From contig OZ005656.1 in the NCBI GenBank assembly GCA_963930645.1, positions 189,817,079 through 189,881,078 of the forward strand: a stretch of DNA of 64,000 nt. The letters run 5' to 3'. Source of the stretch: Salticus scenicus (lineage: Eukaryota > Arthropoda > Arachnida > Araneae > Salticidae). Of the stretch, positions 46,599-58,600 are shown one piece after another (position 1 is the first letter of the stretch; the number at the start of each line of letters is the position of its first letter). The notes below the pieces were generated by a model. It did not search any database and was not told the DNA's origin. It saw nothing but the letters and a program-made list of their open reading frames with translations. Made by a program: the position numbers and the translations under genes.

Positions 46599-47597
46599 CA
46601 GGGTTCCCACTCTTGAAAAAGAAAATAAATTCAAGGACTTTTCAAGGCCTATTTGAAATTTTTCAAGGACTAGGGGGAAAATTGCAGAACGCTAAGCATA
46701 TACACAAAACTTTAGTAACTACTTTCAATAGTAACTTTTTTTTTTATAATTAGAATAACTTTGCCTGTTTTCACAATACATTTTTGATGGATTGACCAAA
46801 TTAATTTTTACAAGAGTCAAAAAATGATTAGTTCAAGATTTGGAATCATTATGATTGTTCCAAAGTTTTTAGGTTTGACAGGGTTCATACTCAAATATGG
46901 GGAAAAAAATTCCCTGAGTTTTCCCTGAGTTCCCAGACAATTTTCAAGAAAATATTAGTGATATATTACAAGAAACGCTCTTCTAGACAAGACAAAATAC
47001 AGCTACTTCCACTGTATGATGTCATATTACTACCAATCGTAATAGAAATTCAGGTAGAAATCATTTTTACATGCATATTTTCACAATAATTCATTATTTA
47101 AATTTTGATACGAAGCTAAACAAGAAAAACATAACTTGAGACAAAAAAAAAAAAAAATGTTTTTCCAGGTTTTATAACTGATTTTCCCTGAGTTTTAATG
47201 AAAATTCTTATTTTCCCTGACTTTTCCCTGACTTTTTTTAACAAATTCCAAATTCCCTGAGTATTCCCTGTTTTTCCAGGTTTTCCCTGAGGAGTATGAA
47301 CCCTGTTTGAGTCCTGGTCTAGTCACTTTCTGCTCAAAATTAATGACCAGTCCATCAAACAGGTATGAGACAGGCAAAAAAAAAAAAAAATAAGTTGAAA
47401 CTATATACAAAAGCAAGACAATGAAATAAGATTTTTGACAAAATCATTATATTAGAGAATGGCGTGCGCATATGGAGATGGAGATAGTTTAGCCTTGACA
47501 GAATTTGCACTAAGCCCGTCTATTGGAGTGGAAAATTCAAGGATTTTCAAGGACTTTGCACAAAATTCAAGTACTTTCAAGGATCATGGGAACCTTG
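46599..47597. mobile_element. CAGGGTTCCCACTC-type MITE, copy 1, interrupted
   Basis: Begins CAGGGTTCCCACTCTTGAAA, ends CATGGGAACCTTG, with TTCAT on both flanks (46594-46598 and 47598-47602). The interior is full of TTCAAGGACTTTTCAAGG-type repeats. It is split at 46879 by the other CAGGGTT family, leaving about 567 bp of its own sequence. Confidence 0.8.
46879..47305. mobile_element. CAGGGTTCATACTC-type MITE, copy 3
   Basis: Starts CAGGGTTCATACTCAAATAT and ends GAGTATGAACCCTG. The duplicated target is TTTGA (46874-46878 and 47306-47310). The related element at 51336-51960 has the uninterrupted target (AGGTTTGAGTCC near 51616), an empty site that proves the boundaries. Confidence 0.9.
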
Positions 47598-47602
47598 TTC
47601 AT

Positions 47603-49959
47603 TGGTCATGAGGTTAAGATGAAAGTATTGGTATTTTAAAAGTTTTAAATAGCACTTTAGGACTAAAAATATTTTTTCAATATCTTCCAAATAAATGTTA
47701 TACTTTTAAACTTCTTTTAGTTACTCGGTATCCTTTCATATGTAATTGTTGGTTCCTAGTTAAGATGACTTTGCCAAGTTTTGAGGAAAATCTGAAGTGG
47801 AATATTCATTGGTGCCACGTTATTGGAGATTGCCTATAATCCTCATTACTAGCATGTTGACTAACAAATGAGTTTTCATAGCTTGGTAGTCAATATGTTA
47901 AATAGGCTTTTTTTTTATTATCTGCAATTAAACTAGATGAAGACTACTATTTGTAAATAGAGATGATGAAATATACAGTTTGTAATAACTTGGCACCTAT
48001 AAAAATGTATATCATTAATGCATTTTTTCCTCCCATCCCCCTCCTTTTTCTTAACCTATACTAAGTGCCTGTTTAAAAATATGTTACATAGCTCATGGCT
48101 ACCTTTCAGTCATGTTTACACTCCTGAACACAATCATCCCTAGATAATTAAAACAAGGATAGGATTAATTTTCATTACAGTCAGACAACTGTGACACTAT
48201 TTTTACAAAATGGTAACATTTGAATCTTTAAATTTTCTTTCTATTCTGAAATATCACATATAATAAATGGGTGTTAAAGTTGAAAAATCTCATCTCTGTG
48301 ACTTTCAGGCTTTCCAAGGAGTTCATAGGGAAGAACATCTATTTGTATTTAATGTCTTCAGAAACCTACATGAAAATAGCAATAATGGAATTTACGACTT
48401 GACTTTCTGTCGCCATTCGACATGATGAAATTTAACCCACAAATAAAGGACTATAGCCAATCATAGCGGGGAAACTCCGCTTCGTTCCAGTCGTCCATTG
48501 CCAGCAGACAGCTTTTAAGGAGATATTACAGGCATAAACTCATTTTTAGTAATTTTACAGCATTTCATTTTTACTGGAATTCAGTAACTAATATTTCAGA
48601 CAAATAAGTTTTAAAGCTCGATTTGCACCCGATGCATCATCCTAAATTCTATTGAAATTTATTTTTTATGCGATTTTTTTTTCAGCCACTGTGAGCGTCA
48701 CTGAATGTTTCAGCCTTTGACAACTTTAGTACTACCACCAGCGACAATAATTACGATGAAATGCTTTGATTTCTTATGTAAAATTCTTCAAGGTGCAATA
48801 AAATTAATGTCCTTGTAAACTTCCCCCACACCCAAAAGCAGAATATGCCAAAATTTGGGACATATGTTACAGAACAATTTTTGATATTAAGATATCAGGG
48901 AGAAAAGTTTGAGTTAGCCTCAAGAATGGGTATTTATTAAAATCCTATTTTTTTTCCTCCATTGAAACAATTTATCAAAATATTTCTAGACTAGTTGATT
49001 GCAGAGAAAATTGCTTTGGTTTATTTATTCATTTTTGTTTTTTTTAATTACAAGTTTGAGTAAAAATATTTTTAAATCTTATTATGATACTAAACACATA
49101 TTTCATATAACATCAAATTGCAAGATATGTATTTTTATGAGTGTCAATAATGTAGTGAGAGTAAATTTATGAAATGCATATATGTCCTGCAGAACATTTT
49201 AGATCTGAAAACTTGTTGCAGAACATTCACAAGTGCTGTAGTATAGGCAATGTTAGAAATAAGAATTTTGAAACTAGGCATCAAAATGACGCCTGGATTA
49301 AATTTTTTGGGTGTCAAAATGAAAAATCTAGGTGCCATCTATAATTAAAAATGTATATTAAAAATAATAATAATAATAAAGCATCAACTTGTAAATAATA
49401 TATGCAACATTATATAAAAAAGATTTATATAATGAATGTGGCACCTATGATTGGAATTCTATTCTAGGCGTCAAAATGAAAAAACTGGTCGCAAAATGTG
49501 ACTAACGACTGCTTATTTCTAACCCTGAGTATAGGGCCCCCACACGACCAAAAGTTCAAGGGTCACTTTCCAAAAACAAATAATTTACAACATTTTGATG
49601 TGTAAACCTAGCTTAAATTTAATACCAGTATTTTTTTCCTCAAGGAAAATCTGTGACTAGAGTTTTCTTGTTAGACTTCAAGAACTTTAGATGTAGTCCT
49701 TTCTAGGTATTTTCGAAAATGAAATTAAAGTATTATTTAAGGTCTTTCAAAGACCCGTGGAGAATCTCATTTCAGTTTATTTTAATTTTCTTTTAAACTG
49801 GTAAAAAATCTTTAAAAATGAAAAATTATAATAATTTTGATAAAACTAGTCTTTGAATTAAATTTGTAACACAAATAAGGAAAACCAATATTGAAATGAT
49901 TATTTATTAGATATGTAACAAAATACAGTGAATATCCATTAAATACAGTATATATAATA
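47603..49959. other. No gene seen
   Basis: About 2.3 kb of AT-rich sequence. Features are modest: a CGGGGAAACTCCGCTTCGTT stretch near 48467 and a run of ATAATA near 49360-49380. A pair of similar blocks with AGGCRTCAAAATGA(A/C) occurs near 49276 and 49466. No splice-bounded open frame was found, including the missing RPSA N-terminus. Confidence 0.45.
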
Positions 49960-50097
49960 CAGTCGAACCTTGTTAACGTGAATCTCAAGGGGAATAAAAA
50001 ATGTGTTCATGTTATCAGTAATTCAGAATCTTCCTTTTGACGGGGACCGTGGACACAGTTCGTGTTAACATTAATTCACGTTAACAAGGTTTGACTG
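49960..50097. mobile_element. Tigger/pogo-type MITE, copy 3
   Basis: 138 bp with CAGTCGAACCTTGTTAACGT and the inverse ACGTTAACAAGGTTTGACTG. TA flanks both sides. It is the copy with the best preserved inverted repeats, about 22 bp with one or two mismatches. Confidence 0.85.
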
Positions 50098-50283
50098 TAT
50101 AATAAAGGTGATGTGAATAAAAAGTACATCTTGCAAAAGTTCTTCAGGAGATGGGATAACACTTAAACTAATAGGAAATAATATATGCATAAAATTTAAC
50201 AATGTCAACAACAAAAAAGTTTCTAAAATAAACGGATATAGGCTCCCTATGTTTGAGTGTAAAAGTCAGTGAAATCCCATTTT

Positions 50284-50537
50284 TAGGGCTGTGCCGATTA
50301 ATCGATTAATCGGTTCGGTTAATCGATCAATGCTTAGTCCCGATCAATTTTTTTAATCGAGTTAATCGGATTGATTAATTCGATTAAAAACTTTCAAAAT
50401 CCGATTAAAATTTTCAAACTACGAATTAAAATAAAAATGCTGTTTTGCCTACAAAATATTTTTTCACATATTTTCCTAACAAACATTCTAAGAAACATCC
50501 ATCAAATAATGAAAAAGCAAAAAAATAAAATAAAATA

Positions 50538-50568
<31 letters not shown>

Positions 50569-51113
50569 AATAAAATAAATAAATAAAAATAAAACCTCAC
50601 AAAAGAAGATGTTGCACTTTTGTTGATAGAGAAAAGGGGGATGATAGTTATTAAACAATATGTTGCTTTATGTGCATGCTGGAGCAATACCACCTGTCTG
50701 TAGCCTTCTACAGAAAGTGTTGTCTAGGGCAATAGTATTCTCAGAAACAAGAAGCTTTCAAAAAATGGAAATGATAAATATAAAAAAGAAAAGAAAGGAT
50801 TGAGATTTCCACATCCCTCTGATGGGGAAAATATGAACAGAGTTTCACAATATCTTCAAACGTTTTATGTTCTTAGACATGATTCGACAAGAATTTATTT
50901 AACAAAACAGTATTAACTCTACTTTTTTTATATAGGAATTTTTGCTAGTAGTCGGATACTTTTGTTACCGACTGTACACAATATGAGAGTTTTATTCATC
51001 ATTAAAATAAAATTATATATATATATATAAATGAAAACCGATTAAAAATCCGATTAATCGATTAATGAACTACGATTAACCCAGTTAAAACTCTTAATCG
51101 ATTCCCACCCCTA
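50284..51113. mobile_element. hAT MITE, 830 bp, GATTAATCG-rich, with perfect 8-bp duplication
   Basis: Ends are TAGGGCTGTGCCGATTAATC and the inverse of TAGGGGTGGGAATCGATTAA. CCCATTTT flanks both sides (50276-50283 and 51114-51121). Subterminal ATTAATCGATTAATCG palindromes repeat at both ends. The middle contains an (AAATA)n tract near 50520-50595 and no transposase. Confidence 0.9.
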
Positions 51114-51130
51114 CCCATTTTAACATACGG

Positions 51131-52669
51131 CATAGCTGCTAACCTTTGAGAATCAAAATTAGGGAGATTTTGTATACGACATAGTTTAAGCCATAAATAG
51201 AACATTAATAGCACAGTAATTACTGGAAAGAGAAAGAGCAAATAAAAGGGAAATTTTGCAGTATCTAGAGGCTTTCTCCTTATTGCAAATATGAGAAAAA
51301 AATAAAGAAAATATACTGAATTTAAAATACTACTACAGGGTTCCCACTCTTAACAAAGAAAAAAATTCAAGGACTTTTCAAGTACTTTTCAAGGCCTATT
51401 TGAAATTTTTCAAGGACTAAGGGAAAATCGCAGAACGCTAGGTATACACACAAAACTTTAGTAACTACTTTCATTAGTAATATATTTTTCACAATTAGAA
51501 TAACTTTGCCTGTTTTCACAATACATTTTTGATGGACTGACCAAATTAACTTTTACAAGAGTCAAAAAACGATTAGTTCAGGATTTGGAATCATTATGAT
51601 TATTCCAAAGTTTTTAGGTTTGAGTCCTGGTCTAGTCACTTTCTGCTCAAAATTAATGACCAGTCCATCAAACAGGTATGAGACTGGCAAAAAAAACCAA
51701 ATAAGTCGAAACTATATGCAAAAGCACGACAATGAAATAAGAATTTTATGACAAAATCATTATAATAGACAATGGCGTGCACATGTGGAGATGGAGATAG
51801 TTTAGTAATGACAGAATTCGCGATAAGCACGTCTACTGGAGTGGAAAATTCAAGGATTTTCAAGGACTTTGCACAAAATTCAAGTACTTTCAAGGGCCCT
51901 TGAAAAAGAAAATGAAATTCAAGTACTTCTTAAGGACTTTCAAGGACCGTGGGAACACTGTACTAGATTATATTAAATTCTAACCATACTGAAATTATAT
52001 ATATACATACACAGATTTAGGAAAAATTTTCCTACCTGAAAAATCTATTCATTTTTTTCCCATGTTTACAAATTTGGTATAGATATTACATGTAAATATT
52101 TAATTGAGGAAAAATAGATTCATTAAGTTCAGCAATAGTTTAAAAATAATGACATGTGAGAAATACTGAGTACTTCTATTGTTTTATTGTTTCTAGAATT
52201 GATCATTGATCACTATCCAGAGATGGAGAAAGGGGGGGATAAAAAAAGTAATTACAGAATAAGAAATATTAAACTGTTTCAGTTCTACTTCTAGAATCTA
52301 ATAAAGCAAATTTAAAATGAATATTATCAGTTATTTTGCAGATGGATAAAGATCGGGGAAATAAAAGTCTTCTGCAGAACATTTGATTGCCGATCACTAG
52401 TTAGAGATAAATAAATGAGGGGGGGAAATAACATGAGCAAGAAATATTTAACAATTTCTTTATAAGTTCTAGAATCTCATAAAGCAAGTTTGAAATTGAT
52501 ATTGACATTTGTGTTGTGGATGGAGAAAGATTGGGAATCGGGAGCTTTCGTAGAACATTAGAAAATTAGGTGCCGGCATGTCACAAAATTTTTTTTTAAT
52601 TCGGGAGATATTAATGTTTTTCGGGAGTTCGGGAGATTGCCTCAAAATTCGGGAGAGTTAGCAGCTATG
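51131..52669. mobile_element. CATAGCTGC-type TIR element, copy 2, interrupted
   Basis: Begins CATAGCTGCTAACCTTTGAG, ends AGAGTTAGCAGCTATG. Flanks are ATACGG and CTACGG, a 6-bp duplication with one mismatch. The interior has two to three ~180-bp units (near 52294 and 52472) and a nested MITE at 51336-51960. It lies 17 bp from the hAT MITE at 50284-51113. Confidence 0.8.
51336..51960. mobile_element. CAGGGTTCCCACTC-type MITE, copy 2, nested
   Basis: Starts CAGGGTTCCCACTCTTAACA and ends CCGTGGGAACACTG. TACTA flanks both sides (51331-51335 and 51961-51965). The corresponding place in the copy at 36348 (near 36540) has a single TACTA and no insert, an empty site. It is 95% or more alike by eye to 46599-47597 outside the insertion there. 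Confidence 0.9.
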
Positions 52670-54109
52670 CTACGGGGAAAATGTGCCAATATTATTAATT
52701 ACATTTTACAGTTTTAAATTCCGTTTTTAAAACTGTACTGTTTTTACACTAAGGAAATTCTTGATTATCAGACTTGTATGAAATTAGAATATGAAAATAT
52801 ATTTTCTTGAAATTTCTGAAAAATAACGGTAAATTTTTTCTTACGTTCTAAAATTATGGATCATGTTTGTTTATGCATGTGTGTGAAAGTGCATCAGAAT
52901 GTGAACATCACTCATCGTGAAGGAAGTAAAATGCAAAAACCTAGTGCAAAAAGGTAATAACAGAATTTGTAAGCAAGCAACCATAAACTGCAAAAAACTC
53001 GCAACAAATGTTTCAGGTCAAAATAATAGCCAGATTCTTCATCAGGCAAAAAAAAAATAAGCATGACTGCAGCAGTATAGAACGAGTTTGAGATTTGATT
53101 GCTTAATTTGGTTTGTTTAAAACTGACTTTATTACCTAAAAGTTTCGAAAAGCACTAGCTTCCTCTCTAAAATTTAAGAGGGGTTCCAAATTGACTAAAA
53201 ACAGAATTTTGAATTTTCAGTTTCAGATTTTCACACTGAGGTTGAATTTTCTTCTGAGAAAGTTCTCTTAAAGCTAGATTAAATACACAGTATTCCAGAA
53301 AAATTCTATTACTTAACCACAAAAATCTGAATGTTCTTAATAAGCTATACAATTTTAATGTTCTGGGTAGAAACCTCCCAAACATATGAATGCAAAACTA
53401 TAAAAACACACTGATTTTTGGTGTATAGTATTTTTATACGACAATATATACCAAGAAAAAACAAGATTTCACGAAATAATACTGAGTTTGCCCTAGCTTC
53501 AAAGCTTAATCAGGCTCTGTGTTTAAATGAAAACAAATAACATAACAGATAAAAATTTCAGGAAATTTAGGACAACTTATAAAAACTTCAGGACATTTTT
53601 TAAATTTTCAGGAATTTCTGAAAAATCAGGCCAAATACTTCCCCTGCAATGTTTATCCAAAAAACAAAATTCCATGAATTTTCCCTGTTTTTGCAATAAA
53701 TTTTGAATTTCCCAGAGTTTTTTTTTTCCTGTTTTTTTAATAGATTTTCTCCCTGAGTTTTTTAGGTTTTCCAGGTATTGTAGCAACCCTGGTAAAGAAT
53801 AACAATGATACATTTTCCCCTGATCAAAAGGCAGAAGTAGAAAGTTCCATTCGTTATCAATAGCCAGTAATAGCTATTTCATTAGTGGCCACTCCAACTC
53901 TCTAAAACAAATGGCGACTATTTTTTTTCATATATAGTTAAAAATGCTAAATACTTGCCTTACTTTCTGTTAACACAATTAATGTAAAATTTAATAGTCA
54001 AAATAAATATAATATATAAAACAATGAAATAACTTATGTATAAAGTGAAACTGATAAGAAGTAAAGATTGAAAGGAGTAGAGAGAGAAATTTTAGTATGA
54101 ACATGGTGG
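52670..54109. other. No gene seen; one-ended hAT-like fragment
   Basis: The stretch at about 53560-53795 ends CCAGGTATTGTAGCAACCCTG and is rich in TTTCCCTGAGTTTT. It looks like one terminus of another CAGGGTTG-type element, without a visible partner. The rest is AT-rich. Confidence 0.45.
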
Positions 54110-54475
54110 CCAACATTAGAACTTTTCCCTGACTATTTTTCACCATTTTCTTTGACTTATGCTGTTTATTTCCCACAAAAATTTCGCAAACAATTTACAA
54201 TAACGAGCTTTGAGATATGGTTTATTTCGACAAAATTTGTCAGATTTTCCTGATTTTACATGAATTTTCCTGACCAGTGGCCCACCCTGTGTTACAACTT
54301 TTCTAAATTCCCTAACCATATTTTGCCATTTTCCCTGACTTATGCTATTTATTTAACACAAAAAAAAAAAAAAAAAAAAAAAAACATCAATTTTGCAATT
54401 TACAATAACAAGTTTTTAAATATGGCTTATTTCCACAAAATTCCATGATTTTTCCTGATCAGTCGCCATCCTGTA
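54110..54475. repeat. Two direct copies of a ~185-bp unit
   Basis: 54115-54285 and 54290-54475 match: TTTTCCCTGACTTATGCT-type block, a poly-A-expandable CACAAAA block, ATTTACAATAACAAG and TTTTCCTGA(C/T)CAGT. The second copy has an A-run of about 26 bases inside. Confidence 0.7.
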
Positions 54476-55649
54476 AAAAAAAGTTGGCTATAAGTGGGGA
54501 TAGTAGTCAGATTCTCTATTTCCCTTCCCATATCCAGTAGGATATTTGTTACTTTATATTATAAGGACATTTCACTCAAAAATTAAAATAAAGTACCAAA
54601 TTCTGTTTTTTAATTCCACCCTTTGAATATGTCATCTTTTATCTTAAGCAGCTATCACACGTACTCTCATACGATCAGCACTATCAGATACTTTCTCCTG
54701 AAACCACATGAAACAGGTTTTTCGGGAGACAAACGCTCGAAAACGCATCATATGATAGTTTCCTTCTCCTACCTTTGTCAATGACTAACTTATGATTGAC
54801 TAAAAATCTCCTACGCTAGATGTTAGCTGGTATTCAACCAATCGGAGTGCGAAAAAATCAGAGTGTGTTTAAAACATGAAATAGCAAGTGATTAGTCGCC
54901 AATTGTTAACGTCTTTTTGAATTCATTTCAGTCTTCAAAATAACCCTACTACCTGATGCTCGATTATTCGGAGAGGTATTAGCATATAGTTCAGAGGGTA
55001 GGATCATCTGTGTGATAACTGCTTCAGTGAGCAGTTTAAAAAAATAATAAATTCGTGTTTTTGATTAACCTTAGCACTCACTGATAGGAAGCCTTAAGTT
55101 TTCTTTTAATTTCTTGATAACCGATACTAAAAGTAATTAAGTTATGCACGTCAATAATATAATAAATAAATATAAATAAGTCAATAAACATACAAAAACA
55201 ACTTGTTTTTAAAATAAAATTTGAAAAGGCAAATATCTAAATTGTAAAAACTATTTCATATCATAACAATTTTTTTAAAAATACATAAGAGAAAGACAAA
55301 ATTCTGAGAATCATATCCTGTTTATGAAAGACTTAATAAATAATTAATAAAAAGATGAAAGGAAAAAGAAAAGCAATAAAGGTATCATTCAGATACTATC
55401 CAAACAAGTCACTTAATAGAAATAATTATGCAAGGATTCAGTTAACTTTTTAAGAATACATAATACTCTATACAGTAAAAAAATATCAACAGCCACAGCA
55501 TGTCACTTTAAACGACTTATAAATGAATGAAATGTTTTGAATTAAGAATTTGCATATTCTTTATGCCGAAAAATTTGTCTAACAAATGGTACGTGAAATT
55601 TATAATGTAAACTACAAGTTTACACAGTTAATACTTTGTAACACAAAAA
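54476..55649. other. Spacer downstream of symplekin
   Basis: No coding sequence. At 54650-54800 the sequence is less AT-rich, with TATCATACGATCAG-like inverted pieces. No poly-T run, which would mark a minus-strand retrocopy tail, follows the symplekin stop. No canonical AATAAA was placed with confidence. Confidence 0.45.
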
Positions 55650-58600
55650 TTATATTTCTTCCTGGCCTGGAGGGAGTGGTTCACCAGTACTTTCAGATTT
55701 TATGTCTAATGAGTCTGGCTTTTCAATTTTTGGTTTAAACATATTAAGAACCTTTACTACAGCAGGAGGAATGTGTTCTTTTTGATGTTCGGTAAAGTTA
55801 TCAACATACTGACATAATGGATCACGCAAATCAGGACATGAAATTAAAACTTCCTCTAACTGAGGAGCAGGCAACTGAAGCAAAACTTGAAAAGACTGGG
55901 GTTTTGTACGCTGACAACATTTGATGAATCCTTCCCAGATTTTCTTCTGTGTCCACACTTTTTTTGTTATTAGGCGCTGCAATATGTTTGTTACAAATCC
56001 AAGAAGATGTGGGTAATTCGCGAGAGACTGAATAACAGTTCTCATCAGCAAAATCGGGAGAGGATCTTGCTCCATTAACTGTTGCATTACCATGGCTAAA
56101 ACTACTTGAGTGTACACATTTTTTTCCTCGAAACACAGGGCTGTTGCTTTGATTATGATTTTTAAGTTGCATTTCGCAGGATCAATATTGTGTAAAGCTA
56201 CCAGTAACTCGGCAGGAGACAGAGGACTTGGAAAATTGCTTCCCAATAACCTATGAAATACTTCTTTGACAACAGTTGGATTAAGTTTAATAAGTTCAGG
56301 AAGAGCAGCAATGACTTCTCGCTTTGATAAACCATTGATGATAGGAATTAAAAATCTCACATCTGGCACTCTTTTATGATATAAATCCCTTACTCGATCA
56401 ACTAGTTCATTTGATGGTGGAGCTTTGTCAGTTAAAATATGAATTATTCTTGTAACTAAGGTTTCTGCTCCTTTTGGACAATTTTCAACAAATCTCAGCA
56501 ATTCAGGAGAACTCATACTCATACCTTTGACAGGGGCTTCCAATGTTCGTAAAATGGTTCTCTTGATATCAGCACTAGTTTCAACATAAACTGTTCCAAG
56601 ATCATGAATTAAACGATGATTAACAGGCAGCAGTGCAAGGTATAAATGCAGACAAACTTTAGTTAAATCTTCGGACCACTGAAGTAGAGGTTGACTAAAT
56701 AAAGGAAAATCATCTCTAGGTGGCGTGGCCTTGCGTAGAAATTTAAGACTTCTCAATGCAAAATTTTCAATAAATGATTCCAAATGCCCAGTTTCATGAA
56801 GTTCTACAGCTGTACTGACTGCTTTATTACGTACTTCTATATTTTCATGCAAAGTAAGTTCACATATAACTCCTAAAAACAGAAGTTTCTTTGGTGGACG
56901 GTGAATAGTCATATTTTTAGCAATTTGTAATGCTTGATGTGTTGCATTTTCATCAGTGCATATAACTTTCAGAGAATCAGCCATAGCATCTGTAATGTAA
57001 GGGGCATCCAGAAAAAATCGTCCAAATAAAATATGGTTTTGTTCATCATTTTCCAGTACTCCTGAAAATAAATCATACACTACTTGCTCATACTTTTCTA
57101 TAGGACCTTCACTAGATCCTTCAAATCCACGATATGAAGCATACTCTTGATACAGCCAACTAAACACCAAGTCTAATCTTCCTCGTGGATTTTCTAGAAT
57201 ATGATTTTTTAAATCATTTGACATGTCACCACGAAACTGTGTAGCTAGTGTTGTTAATATTTTTGTTCTAATAGCACCAGCACCTCTCTTAGCAATATAT
57301 TTTTCAGCATCTAAGATTCTGTTAAAAGCAGACCTACATAATTTATCAGCTTCTGCATCTTCCAAAGGTTTAACAGCTGTTTTCAAATCTAGTTTTTTAG
57401 AGCGTGACTGTTTAACTTGGGACCCACTAGGTATCAGTACAAGAGAATGTTTTTTAGGTTTATCGCTAGCTACTCTATTAACTAATGTTTGTATTTGTTT
57501 TTCCTTACTAGACTCCTCTTCTTCATCACTTCCTTCCATTTTCTCTGTACCGCCTTCAGCTCTTACTTCTTGAAGTCCTTTACCAAGACCAAAAAGAGTA
57601 AGTTGTGTTGCTAGGAGGCGAGCTAAATGTCTTATTTGGGGTTCAGTACCAGCAGCTGCAATGGGAGTATAAGTAGACTGGAAAGTGACAGGCATCACAT
57701 CAGGTAAATTCAGCATACTAACAAGAACTAAATCTGCAACATTGGTTATAGTGAATTTAGGAACTAGATCTTCAGCTGTTATATCTATGGCAGTTTCTTT
57801 TATCTTTGAACTTCTGTCAGTTGTTTTAGACCTCTGTGATTCAGATTTTGTAGTTTCACCTTGAGTTTTAGCTCGTTTACTCCAACCTTCTTCTTTTGAC
57901 GCAGAACGTTTTTTACTTAAATCTACACTAGGAAAACACTTGGCAATCTGTTGGGGCGTAGCTCCAAGATCAGAGAGCATAATTGATATACGAGAGTGAA
58001 ACTCAACAGCACCAGGATGCTTCACCAATTTGAAGATTTGCATTTTTATATTTTTTCGCACACTACTTACTTGTGACTGGGTAAGAGTTGGAGGTAAATT
58101 AGCATGCAAAGATTCAAAAGCTTGCAACACTTTAGGAAAGAATTCAAATCTTTTCTTTGCAAGTGTAGTTAAAACTTGCATACATGTCATTAAATTAACA
58201 TTAGATATATGTGAAGCACCATGAAAGTTGACTAACTTTAAAAATACTTCCCTAGCTTCATCTTCTAATTTTCGAGGACGAAATATTTTGAGGATAACAG
58301 GAATTTCATCTAATGATAATTCTTCACTTTTAGGATCTGTATACTGATCTTTGAATGTCTGAGCTAGTACAACTGCTTCCATAAACTTTACAGTTAATGC
58401 ACGCACACCTTCATTATCAGAATCAAGTAGTAAATATATCCTATTTTTTAACTGTGACATAGAAGCCCAAGTAGCTTCCATCACCTCATCTACATTTTTT
58501 GCATCACACAACCACCTGATGGTAACAGGATACAGCTGTGTGGTAGTTTTAATTACATTTTTCTGGACATTGACATTTTCATCCCCAAGCATAATATTCA

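Noticed and set aside
55500..55649. Retrocopy poly-A tail after symplekin
   Set aside because: No poly-T run is seen on the + strand beyond the stop, so a recent processed retrocopy is not supported by this sign.
55831..56172. 113-codon minus-strand frame inside symplekin
   Set aside because: Alternative frame of the conserved C-terminal domain; no independent support.
57223..57573. 116-codon open frame antisense to symplekin
   Set aside because: Shadow of a real coding frame on the other strand.
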